A stretch of DNA of 64,000 bases, from assembly GCA_964423205.1 (NCBI GenBank), contig CAYRDX010000014.1:1-64000 (forward strand). Direction: 5' to 3'. Of this stretch, positions 17,801 through 23,632 are shown in pieces. A program made the translations under genes and the position numbers. Below the pieces are notes generated by a model, which ran no database searches, was not told the DNA's origin, and saw nothing but the letters and a program-made list of their open reading frames with translations. Position 1 is the stretch's first letter, and the number at the start of each line of letters is the position of its first letter. The DNA is from UBA6168 sp964423205. GTDB lineage: Bacteria; Bacteroidota; Bacteroidia; Chitinophagales; Saprospiraceae.

Positions 17801-18300
17801 TGGAAGAAGCTGTTAAGAGCAACGGTAAATCGATTTTCAGAGATATAGAAAAGGCCATTTCCCTCACCATTATAGATGAGCGCTGGAAAGAGCATCTTCG
17901 CTCCATGGACGAGTTGAAGGAAAGTGTCCAGTCCGCAAGCTTTGAGCAGAAAGACCCGCTCGTTATTTATAAAATGGAAGCTTACAAGCTCTTTGAAAAT
18001 CTCGTTTTCCGCATCAATGAGGAAGTGACTTCTTACCTGTCGAAAGGCACCCTGATGCTTCCGGAGAATAATCAGGTTCAGGAGGCCCGCGCCCCTCAGC
18101 GTCAGGATATGAGCAAAATGCGCACCAGCCGTCCGGGTGAAGAATCGGCAGAAGCAGCCGCTGCGAGAGCAGCAGCAGAGGGCGTTTCTCAGCCTGCTTC
18201 GCAAATAACGGTGAAGCGCAGCGACCCGAAAGTCGGCCGGAATGACCCTTGCCCTTGTGGCAGCGGAAAGAAATATAAACATTGCCACGGCAGAAATTAA
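14815..18300 (+). CDS. secA: Preprotein translocase ATPase SecA
   Basis: SecA drives post-translational export through SecYEG. Its 1161 residues are long but normal for Bacteroidota. Walker A is MATGEGKTLVATLPAYLNG near residue 192, and the DEAD-type Walker B is MIDEVDSVLIDDARTPL near residue 297. An acidic insert follows at about residues 320-375 (GEGDEEQEYKE, YDEGNDGYEEGEAG), then GTERHDSRRVDRQLRGRSGR in the second ATPase lobe. The C-terminal zinc finger is NDPCPCGSGKKYKHCHG, which binds SecB or phospholipid. It precedes ompH in the same direction. Confidence 0.97.
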   Translation: MLGIFKGLFKNKSERDYERYAPLVEQTNEEWEKLQSLSHDELRNKTNDFRNRIAEYLEDIDNNIQSLRSQAREEDNIHQKEAYFKEVDELEKERNKHLEDVLLELQPQAFAVVKETARRFKENSTITVKATDHDRNLAAQRDKGYVKIEGEKAIWKNQWVAAGGDITWNMVHYDVQLIGGMVLHEGKVAEMATGEGKTLVATLPAYLNGLSARGVHVVTVNDYLARRDSEWVGPIFEFLLLTVDCIDKHRPHTERRRQAYWCDITYGTNNEFGFDYLRDNMVRSLDEMVQRKHHHAMIDEVDSVLIDDARTPLIISGPVGEGDEEQEYKELRPDVEKLLSAQQKLASGYLSEAKKLYDEGNDGYEEGEAGMALLRAHRALPKNRALIKFLSEEGVKVAMQKAENFYMQENSKNMHFVDEPLLFTIDEKNRSVELTDNGAEYLARGKDDSGFFIMPDIAERMVEIDSNTELSDEEKEKAKIKVSQDFAVKSRRLHATHQLLKAYTLFERDEEYIVINGEVKIVDEQTGRMMEGRRYSDGLHQALEAKENVKVGEATQTYATVTLQNYFRMYHKLSGMTGTAETEAKELWDIYKLDVSVIPSNLPIIRKDHEDEVYKTAKEKYNAVIDKIEVLSKAGRPVLVGTTSVDISEKLSRFLNMRGVKHEVLNAKQHQREAFIVTRAGQQDENGRGNVTIATNMAGRGTDIKLAPATLFDVVSIDKDSSAVGGFTYTIKQRGTNKIFKMDQGHELAPALQLASDAKVLGGLAIIGTERHDSRRVDRQLRGRSGRQGDPGSSQFYVSLEDNLMRLFQSERIAGLMDKMGHQEGEVIQHSMVTKSIERAQKKVEENNFGIRKRLLEYDDVMNIQREAIYRKRYNALSGERLQVDLDTMFRSMTDNLVSLHKSGGNYDSFRRDSMSMLGIDPKFEEDSWNSTPEDNLVETFQDKYFEFYSRKEQMLIKTLLPTIKSVHEREGHRYKRIAIPFSDGREHILPIAADLEEAVKSNGKSIFRDIEKAISLTIIDERWKEHLRSMDELKESVQSASFEQKDPLVIYKMEAYKLFENLVFRINEEVTSYLSKGTLMLPENNQVQEARAPQRQDMSKMRTSRPGEESAEAAAARAAAEGVSQPASQITVKRSDPKVGRNDPCPCGSGKKYKHCHGRN

Positions 18301-18354
18301 ACATCCATTGCGGTCGGGCCCAAAAGCCCGGCCATCATCAATTATCCAACTTAA

Positions 18355-18942
18355 ATGAAGAATTTACCACTCATCCTAAATGGAGTACTGCTGGTTGCAG
18401 TATTGTTTTTGTATATCGACCGTTTTGCCTTGAAACAGGCTGGAACAGATGCTCCCACTACAGTTTCTGAAGAAACTGCCGGGGACAATCTGAAAATTGT
18501 CTATATCAACCTCGACTCCCTTCATTCGCAAAGTGAAGCTTTCCAGGCAAAAAGAGTTGAACTGGAGCAAAGGCAAGTATCGGCAGAAGCCACCCTGAAA
18601 TCGAAAGGAACTGCTTTCCAAAGAGAAGTCGCTGCCTTTCAGCAGAAAGCACAATCCGGCACGATGACTCCAAAGCAAATTGAAGAGGAACAGACAAGAC
18701 TGGCCAGGAAGGAGCAAACCATTATGGCCGAGCAGGAGCGCCTGGCAAAAGATATCCTCGATGCAACCGACAAGTTCAATGAACAATTTACCAACCAGAT
18801 CAAGACGCACCTTGACTCCCTGAAGAAAGCCATGAACTACGATTTCATCCTGATTTACGGTTCCAACAGCCCCGTTTTATTGGCCAACGAGAACTACGAC
18901 ATCACTAAAACCGTGCTCGGTCTGATAAATAAAAAAAGTTAG
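18355..18942 (+). CDS. OmpH/Skp-family periplasmic chaperone
   Basis: A 195-residue protein with an N-terminal signal or anchor (residues 1-25) and the OmpH/Skp layout: IVYINLDSLHSQSEAFQ, a long charged coiled coil (about residues 60-150, rich in Glu, Gln and Lys), then a beta segment ending KTVLGLINKK. Skp proteins hold unfolded outer-membrane proteins in the periplasm. It lies 54 bp after secA, a fitting neighbour in export. Confidence 0.85.
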   Translation: MKNLPLILNGVLLVAVLFLYIDRFALKQAGTDAPTTVSEETAGDNLKIVYINLDSLHSQSEAFQAKRVELEQRQVSAEATLKSKGTAFQREVAAFQQKAQSGTMTPKQIEEEQTRLARKEQTIMAEQERLAKDILDATDKFNEQFTNQIKTHLDSLKKAMNYDFILIYGSNSPVLLANENYDITKTVLGLINKKS

Positions 18943-18961
18943 GAGAATAATAGATTCTTCT

Positions 18962-18992
18962 TTTGGTTTAAAGCAATGGGTGTGTATCTTCG
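18962..18992 (+). promoter_or_regulatory. Promoter for tRNA-fMet
   Basis: TTTG at 18962-18965, a 19-bp spacer and TATCTTCG at 18985-18992 (one mismatch to TAnnTTTG) lie 47 bp before the first base of the initiator tRNA. Confidence 0.5.
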
Positions 18993-19039
18993 CACCCGCT
19001 TTAAGACATTCAACAGAGAATGTTTCAAGTTTATAAGAT

Positions 19040-19454
19040 CGCGGAGTGGAGCAGTTGGTAGCTCGTTGGGCTCAGTACTGTAAAACAAATCGACTGATAT
19101 TTTCATCAGTAATGCTTCCGAAATACACTTAGTCGAAAGCAACAAGCGTCAAAGAAAGCCGAAATCAGCAGCTTTCAGAAATGCCTGGGATTTGATTTTA
19201 CAAAGGGCTGTCCCTGCAGAAATGCTGGGATGATAATCTGTCAAATTCGGGGAAGCCTTTAGTGTGGTAATCCCGAGCCAAGTCCCGTCAAAAGCGGGAA
19301 AGGTGTAGAGACTTGATGGCAGACATCTTCGTTTCGGTTCCGAAAAAAGATGAAGGGAAAGTCCAGACTACAAATCCTGAAACATTCAGGTGCAGTGAAA
19401 GCTGTAGTAGTAAGCATAACCCAAAGGTCGCAGGTTCAAGTCCTGCCTCCGCCA
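19040..19454 (+). tRNA. Initiator tRNA-fMet (CAT), split by a group I intron
   Basis: The 5' exon is 19040-19072 and the 3' exon 19415-19454; joined they give a 73-nt tRNA. The acceptor is (C)GCGGAG/CTCCGC(C) with a C1 x C72 mismatch, D-stem A11-U24 is present, the anticodon stem TTGGG/CCCAA holds three consecutive G-C pairs, the loop is CTCATAA (anticodon CAT), and the T-arm is GCAGG-TTCAAGT-CCTGC. The unpaired first position, A11-U24 and GGG/CCC are the classic marks of bacterial initiator tRNA. The intron interrupts the loop between U33 and C34, just before the anticodon. CCA is not encoded. Confidence 0.95.
19073..19414 (+). ncRNA. Group I self-splicing intron (IC3-like) in tRNA-fMet
   Basis: This 342-nt intron carries no reading frame. 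Helices read from sequence: P1, exon GGCU (19069-19072) with guide GGCU (19206-19209), including the required U.G pair at the splice site; P1 extension 19079-19091 with 19189-19202; P2, 19211-19218 with 19223-19230, capped by GAAA; P3, TCTGTC (19237-19242) with GGCAGA (19318-19323); P4, 19247-19251 with 19272-19276; P5, GCC/GGT; P6, 19283-19287 with 19295-19299; P7, GACT (19310-19313) with AGTC (19360-19363); P8, CATCTT (19324-19329) with AAGATG (19347-19352); P9, 19376-19381 with 19385-19390. It ends in G (19414). The core (GGTGTAGAGACTTGATGG, AATCCCGAGCCAAG, AAAGTCC) resembles cyanobacterial tRNA-Leu introns. Confidence 0.93.
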
Positions 19455-19461
19455 CAAAGTG

Positions 19462-19496
19462 AAAGCCGGACCATGTATGTGGGACCGGCTTTTTTT
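19462..19496 (+). terminator. Intrinsic terminator of tRNA-fMet
   Basis: AAAGCCGG (19462-19469) pairs with CCGGCTTT (19485-19492), and T residues continue to 19496. It starts 8 nt after the tRNA 3' end. The whole hairpin is part of the 388-bp repeat unit and recurs at 19850-19884, 20005-20039 and 20393-20427. Confidence 0.9.
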
Positions 19497-19516
19497 GTAT
19501 TTCAACTTTTTCGGCC

Positions 19517-19768
19517 ATGTTCCATGTTTATGTCCTCTTTTCCCCTAAGTTTAAAAAAATCTATATAGGCTATACTTCTGACCTTAATGCAAGACTTGAA
19601 TCTCATAACCAATTGGCCACCAAAGGCTTTACGGTAAAATTTAGACCTTGGCAGTTAGTTTGGTCAGAACAATTTGATTCTAAATCTGAAGCATTGAAAA
19701 GAGAAAAACAATTGAAATCTGCTGCTGGAAGAAGGTTTATTTGGGACAAAATCAACTCGGAATCTTAA
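19517..19768 (+). CDS. GIY-YIG nuclease domain protein (array copy 1)
   Basis: An 83-residue single-domain GIY-YIG endonuclease of the UPF0213-like size class. The signature is VYVL (residues 4-7) and YIG (16-18), Arg26 is the expected catalytic arginine in NARLESHN, and Glu63 in LKREKQLK is the probable metal-binding glutamate. There is no separate DNA-binding domain. The ATG at 19517 lies 20 bp after the tRNA terminator, and no promoter is obvious. GIY-YIG domains of this kind cut DNA in homing endonucleases and repair enzymes; a role in mobility of the unit or of the neighbouring intron is inference. Confidence 0.9.
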   Translation: MFHVYVLFSPKFKKIYIGYTSDLNARLESHNQLATKGFTVKFRPWQLVWSEQFDSKSEALKREKQLKSAAGRRFIWDKINSES

Positions 19769-19884
19769 TCATGCTCAGAACGTAGGGCGCATATCCGCCA
19801 GTAGGCGGACGCAGGTTTCCACCAGCCGGCGGACCTCCGCCACAAAGTGAAAGCCGGACCATGTATGTGGGACCGGCTTTTTTT

Positions 19885-19984
19885 NNNNNNNNNNNNNNNN
19901 NNNNNNNNNNNNNNNNNNNNNNNNNNNNNNNNNNNNNNNNNNNNNNNNNNNNNNNNNNNNNNNNNNNNNNNNNNNNNNNNNNNN
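19885..19984. other. Scaffold gap (100 N) inside the repeat array
   Basis: The last 55 bases before the gap (19830-19884) equal the first 55 after it (19985-20039). This is what a k-mer overlap of 55 between two contigs would leave, so the gap is probably artificial and the number of units unresolved. Confidence 0.85.
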
Positions 19985-20059
19985 CGGACCTCCGCCACAA
20001 AGTGAAAGCCGGACCATGTATGTGGGACCGGCTTTTTTTGTATTTCAACTTTTTCGGCC

Positions 20060-20311
20060 ATGTTCCATGTTTATGTCCTCTTTTCCCCTAAGTTTAAAAA
20101 AATCTATATAGGCTATACTTCTGACCTTAATGCAAGACTTGAATCTCATAACCAATTGGCCACCAAAGGCTTTACGGTAAAATTTAGACCTTGGCAGTTA
20201 GTTTGGTCAGAACAATTTGATTCTAAATCTGAAGCATTGAAAAGAGAAAAACAATTGAAATCTGCTGCTGGAAGAAGGTTTATTTGGGACAAAATCAACT
20301 CGGAATCTTAA
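20060..20311 (+). CDS. GIY-YIG nuclease domain protein (array copy 2)
   Basis: Its protein sequence is identical to the copy at 19517-19768, and it sits at the same place in its 388-bp unit. The catalytic Tyr, Arg and Glu are all intact, and the lack of any difference between copies points to recent duplication or ongoing homogenisation. An assembly duplicate of a single unit is less likely, because this copy is preceded by the end of another unit rather than by the tRNA. Confidence 0.85.
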   Translation: MFHVYVLFSPKFKKIYIGYTSDLNARLESHNQLATKGFTVKFRPWQLVWSEQFDSKSEALKREKQLKSAAGRRFIWDKINSES

Positions 20312-20392
20312 TCATGCTCAGAACGTAGGGCGCATATCCGCCAGTAGGCGGACGCAGGTTTCCACCAGCCGGCGGACCTCCGCCACAAAGTG

Positions 20393-20427
20393 AAAGCCGG
20401 ACCATGTATGTGGGACCGGCTTTTTTT
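20393..20427 (+). terminator. Last copy of the tRNA terminator hairpin
   Basis: AAAGCCGG (20393-20400) pairs with CCGGCTTT (20416-20423), followed by T residues to 20427. Unique sequence begins at 20428, so this marks the right end of the array. Confidence 0.8.
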
Positions 20428-20932
20428 ATGCTGTTGGCTGTTGGTATTTGGCTGTTGGATTTTGCAATAATCCTTTTGTCCCGCAAGTTCGATTGCTCAC
20501 AACAATCCAACAATTTAACAATTCTTCCTGCCTTTGTCATTTCGTAGAAATCCGTCGATGATTGAATGGTTAAATGGTTGAACGGCTTTCCGCCTACTGC
20601 TCACTGCCTACCGCCTACTGCCTTCCCCCTTTGTCATTTCGTAGAAATCCGTCAACGCCTGATTGATTAAATGGTTAGCGAATCAACGAACAAAGTACCC
20701 CGTATAACCAACAGCTTGCTGCCAAAGTCCACTACGCTTCGGCTGGTTTGAAGCCGGCAGTAGTACAACTTTTCAAAAAGGCTTACTTTCCTTCTATCAT
20801 CTAAAAACTACAGCAGAACCAGAGGTTTTGCGTTCTGGTGTATGTGGGTTGGTTACAAACCGGCAGGAGAAGGGAGGTTTTCAAGAGGAAGATGTTGGGC
20901 CGGATGGGCTAAGTTGCAAGTAATCAAAACAC
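20428..20932. other. Gene-free region with short repeats
   Basis: No gene is recognisable. It contains GCTGTTGG repeats (20431-20458), two 26-bp direct repeats with core TTTGTCATTTCGTAGAAATC (20533-20552 and 20630-20649), and low-complexity CGCCTACTGC runs (20591-20622). Positions 20700-20930 hold a GGCTGGTTTGAAGCCGGC hairpin near 20739 but no T-run; this could be the 3' region of the SecB-like operon. Confidence 0.5.
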
Positions 20933-21418
20933 CTACTTTGCTTCTTCAAGCAGGTTAGATTCTGATGCCAAATAAGCCTTCACTACCTCACCAGGATTTA
21001 AGATGGGTATGTAAAAATCCCCCTGGAACTTACCAAAAGTCCTCGTGGCTATCATACCCCGGACCGTGCTGATTGCTATTCCCGTGAGTATGGCTAAGAA
21101 CTGTTCCGGCAGTTTGGTTTCATTGTTTTCTGTATCGATGAACTTTTTGAGATTCCTGATTTGATATTCAAGCTCACCTGTATAATTAAGCAGATTTTCG
21201 TTCAACCCTTTGCGGTCATACGCATAGTTGATTTCTATGACAACTGAAAAGAGTTCTTTTTTCAGGTCCCAGTGGTAATCAATGGTGAAACCGTAATCCA
21301 GTTTCTTTTTATCAAAGTTCACAGCCACTTCTTCCGAAAGCAAAGGAACATGAATCTCCAGTTCCCGGATATCATGGATTTGATACTCTATGATTTCTTC
21401 TTTTTTCTTTTTTGCCAT
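20933..21418 (-). CDS. SecB-like chaperone of a toxin-antitoxin-chaperone operon
   Basis: A 161-residue protein. The C-terminal ILTGIAISTVRGMIATRT followed by FYIPILNPGEVV matches the S/T-x-R-G helix and P-x-x-N-P strand of SecB-fold proteins, and the strand-rich first half (VAVNFDKKKLDYGFTIDYHW) fits too. It is the third gene of an operon with a RelE/HigB-like toxin and an XRE antitoxin, the arrangement of TAC systems, where the SecB-like protein stabilises the antitoxin. It begins 3 bp after the antitoxin stop. The assignment rests on pattern and gene order; a housekeeping SecB is less likely in this setting. Confidence 0.75.
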   Translation of the reverse strand: MAKKKKEEIIEYQIHDIRELEIHVPLLSEEVAVNFDKKKLDYGFTIDYHWDLKKELFSVVIEINYAYDRKGLNENLLNYTGELEYQIRNLKKFIDTENNETKLPEQFLAILTGIAISTVRGMIATRTFGKFQGDFYIPILNPGEVVKAYLASESNLLEEAK

Positions 21419-21421
21419 TGC

Positions 21422-21913
21422 TTAAGCTATTTTTTGCCTGGCTTCAGTGGAGGCATAAGGAATCATAACGGGGCTTTTCATTTCCCAACTTCCTTCACAT
21501 TCAAAGGTCTTTGCATTGGGAAGCAGATGTTTCTGTTCCGGGTGCAGAATCGATTCCTTTTCCATAGCCCCGTGACTGATCTGAATGGAAAACGGGGCAC
21601 GTTTTACATAAGCGGATTTTCTCCGGATAAAACCGGCTGATTCTTTTTCGGCAACTTCATCCAAATCCTCAAATTCAACTATGGGTACCTTCTCTATGGC
21701 CAGCGAAATTTCAATCAGTTTGGATAAACGATGATTGAATTCACCACTTAATACCTGTGAAACATAACCCTTTGTAACTCCCAATTGCTCAGCAAACTGT
21801 GTGCGAGTCAAATTATTTTCAGCAAGGTATAACTCAACAGCGTTGAACAGGTCATTTTGAATTTTGGTAATCCAGTAAGTGTCTGTTTTGAGCAGTTCAC
21901 GGTAGGTTTTCAT
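21422..21913 (-). CDS. XRE-family antitoxin with long C-terminal extension
   Basis: A 163-residue protein. Residues 25-75 form a helix-turn-helix (ENNLTRTQFAEQLGVTKG, then YVSQVLSGEFNHRLSKLIEI). Residues 95-163 are an extension not needed for DNA binding and rich in hydrophobic and aromatic positions (APFSIQISHG, TFECEGSWEM, SPVMIPYAS). In characterised TAC systems such a tail is the chaperone-addiction segment that makes the antitoxin depend on SecB. It lies 33 bp after the toxin gene and 3 bp before the chaperone gene. Confidence 0.8.
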   Translation of the reverse strand: MKTYRELLKTDTYWITKIQNDLFNAVELYLAENNLTRTQFAEQLGVTKGYVSQVLSGEFNHRLSKLIEISLAIEKVPIVEFEDLDEVAEKESAGFIRRKSAYVKRAPFSIQISHGAMEKESILHPEQKHLLPNAKTFECEGSWEMKSPVMIPYASTEARQKIA

Positions 21914-21946
21914 AACTTCTGTGGTTGTAATCAGTGATGATAAATT

Positions 21947-22327
21947 CTATCTGTATTTAGTTCTAAAGTACTCAAGTTTAATATCCCGCATACGTACGAT
22001 AGCCCTGCTTTGCGACTCTTTGCCCTTTTTGAGCTCACCCAATACTATGATTTTCCCTGTTTCTTTGTCTTCAAACAGGTATAACCTAAGCCTGTCAACT
22101 TTGAATTCATAATCGGGATACTTGTCACTCTTTTTCCGGCCCTTCAGCATTTTGAATTTGGCCTCGGGTATTGGCACGCCCTGGGATTTAAGAACCATGA
22201 AGGTCTGTAATTTATCAAGGCTTCGCTTTAGGTTGCCTGCCTTTTCCATTTCAGACCAAAACTCATCAAAAGCACACTTTCCGTTAATGAGAAGTTTGAA
22301 CAATGGTTCGACAGGGTTGGGTGCCAA
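21947..22327 (-). CDS. RelE/HigB-like toxin (phage Gp49-like)
   Basis: About 126 residues. The C-terminal YPDYEFKVDRLRLYLFED, then IIVLGELKKGKESQSRAI, follows the RelE/HigB fold, in which Arg and Lys residues cleave mRNA on the ribosome. No ATG is available: the best-placed start is TTG at 22327. The frame stays open to a stop at 22370-22372, and the extra residues IPKFAIKSIKEL could belong to the protein if a rare AUA or AUU start is used. The operator and -7 box at 22348-22381 favour the TTG. First gene of the TAC-like operon. Confidence 0.75.
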   Translation of the reverse strand: MAPNPVEPLFKLLINGKCAFDEFWSEMEKAGNLKRSLDKLQTFMVLKSQGVPIPEAKFKMLKGRKKSDKYPDYEFKVDRLRLYLFEDKETGKIIVLGELKKGKESQSRAIVRMRDIKLEYFRTKYR

Positions 22328-22347
22328 TTCTTTGATTGATTTAATCG

Positions 22348-22381
22348 CAAACTTAGGTATATTGTTTAGTTATTACTAAAC
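22348..22381 (-). promoter_or_regulatory. Promoter and palindromic operator of the TAC-like operon
   Basis: On the minus strand TAAGTTTG (22355-22348) matches TAnnTTTG. A perfect inverted repeat GTTTAGT-TATT-ACTAAAC (22364-22381) overlaps where the -33 element would lie. This is a good candidate for autorepression by the XRE antitoxin. Transcription would begin around 22340, leaving a leader of about 15 nt before the TTG start. Confidence 0.6.
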
Positions 22382-22780
22382 TTTAGTGTGATTTTTAGAA
22401 AAAATTGCACCGAAATGACTTTTTACTTCCTAAAAATTCATGCACAATTATCATAAAAAAGGCTTGTTGCGCTTTTCACCAGTTCAGGTCTTATGCTGTT
22501 TTATGCTTTCAGGGTAATTCATGATTGGTTTCTCTATCCTCTCCCCACACCACTGATATTCTCCTTCTTATTTTCTCCTCATAGATGTCGAAGAGCTCTG
22601 GTCCGCTAACCCTCGAAGGTGGCGACTATGTACTGAAGAAATAAAAATCAGGCACAGGGGTATTTACTTGGGTGCATTTGGAGGGGAAGTTTCCAAAGAT
22701 TTGACTGAAAGTATTGACATACAATCTACCAATACTTAATGCAAAGGTCCCCGATATAAAACATAGGGGGCAGTTTCGTA
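22382..22780. other. Intergenic region between the TAC-like operon and the DUF3037-like gene
   Basis: I find no gene, RNA or clear repeat. A CTCTGGTCCGCTAACCCTCG segment around 22594-22613 is GC-richer than its surroundings, but I cannot assign it. Confidence 0.4.
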
Positions 22781-23632
22781 TTAATACTTCTTTTCTGCGG
22801 GCACTAACTTTTGAACATCGTGCTGTTCAGCGTAATTTTCCAGACGTTCTATTTCGGAGATATCGATATAGGAGAACCAATCTGCGCGTTGCAAATTCTT
22901 CCATATTTGATGCTGTTGAGGGAATTCGGATTTGAATGGTTCACGTGAAACAACAAACCGTTCTGAAAGAGGAATAGTGTCTTTTACATAATTGAATTTG
23001 CTAACATCATTCGTAATGTAGTCTTTGCGCTTTTCAAGTTCGATTATCTTGACAAAAATCTCCCTTTCATTTTTTCCCACAAAATCCAACTTAACCGGAA
23101 CTATTAAGCAAGGAAACAGGTCCTGGTTGAGTTCAAGGTCTTGATTAAATCTGTCCCGTAAGATTACCCTGTCTTTCAGTGCACTGAAAGAGCTTCTGCT
23201 TTTCTTACTTTCGATGTAAATACCTTGCTCATCAACTAATGTTTTAAAAAGCTGTTCAAAAGTGGCCTGCTGGGTTTCAATCGTAATTGAATTCGGAGCT
23301 GAAACTGAAATCACGTTGTTCTTATAATTACTGATATAGTTCAGGTAAGACTTACTAAAAACAGTATTTTGGAGTTTTTCAATAACAGTGAGATGGCTAC
23401 TGAACAAAGTCTTATCTCCATCATTATCGGCCGCCAACTTCTGAATACTTTTGACACTGAAACGCAAGCTCCTAAAAACATCTTCTGGTAATAGTTGACT
23501 GGCTACTTCAAGTTTATTCTTTGAAAAACCCAAATACAGTCTCTCGTCACTAATTAATAGCAACCCGATAGAGATTTTTTCTTTTATCTCTGGGCGGATA
23601 ATCGCCGACAGTACTGACAGATACGATGACAT
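22781..23632 (-). CDS. DUF3037-like protein paired with HipA-like kinase
   Basis: A 283-residue protein. The start YLSVLSAIIRPEIKEKISIG, then LLLISDERLYLGFS, resembles the opening of DUF3037 proteins (YSVLR..PR.ER.EF.N.GVVLF), which are commonly encoded next to HipA_2-type kinases. Residues 60-283 are mixed alpha/beta with no recognised motif. Its ATG directly follows the TAA of the upstream kinase remnant (TAAATG), so the two were co-translated. The family's function is unknown; kinase pairing suggests a toxin-antitoxin or defence role. Confidence 0.6.
   Translation of the reverse strand: MSSYLSVLSAIIRPEIKEKISIGLLLISDERLYLGFSKNKLEVASQLLPEDVFRSLRFSVKSIQKLAADNDGDKTLFSSHLTVIEKLQNTVFSKSYLNYISNYKNNVISVSAPNSITIETQQATFEQLFKTLVDEQGIYIESKKSRSSFSALKDRVILRDRFNQDLELNQDLFPCLIVPVKLDFVGKNEREIFVKIIELEKRKDYITNDVSKFNYVKDTIPLSERFVVSREPFKSEFPQQHQIWKNLQRADWFSYIDISEIERLENYAEQHDVQKLVPAEKKY

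Larger units (their letters stand above)
19446..20427. mobile_element. Tandem array of 388-bp GIY-YIG units linked to the tRNA-fMet 3' end
   Basis: Units start with CCTCCGCCACAAAG, the last bases of the tRNA plus flank, at 19446, 19834, 19989 and 20377 (the last only the tRNA tail and terminator). The spacing 19446 to 19834 and 19989 to 20377 is exactly 388 bp. Each full unit holds the tRNA tail, terminator hairpin, an 83-codon GIY-YIG gene, then a segment resembling a broken tRNA-fMet 3' half with two 16-bp palindromes (19794-19809 and 19818-19833). The two complete units appear identical by eye. A scaffold gap (19885-19984) lies inside the array, so copy number is at least two but otherwise unknown. 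Confidence 0.85.

Noticed and set aside
19752..20048. Open frames on the minus strand across the GIY-YIG array gap
   Set aside because: They run through the N gap and the terminator hairpins, are opposite to the intact nuclease genes, and consist of translated palindromes.
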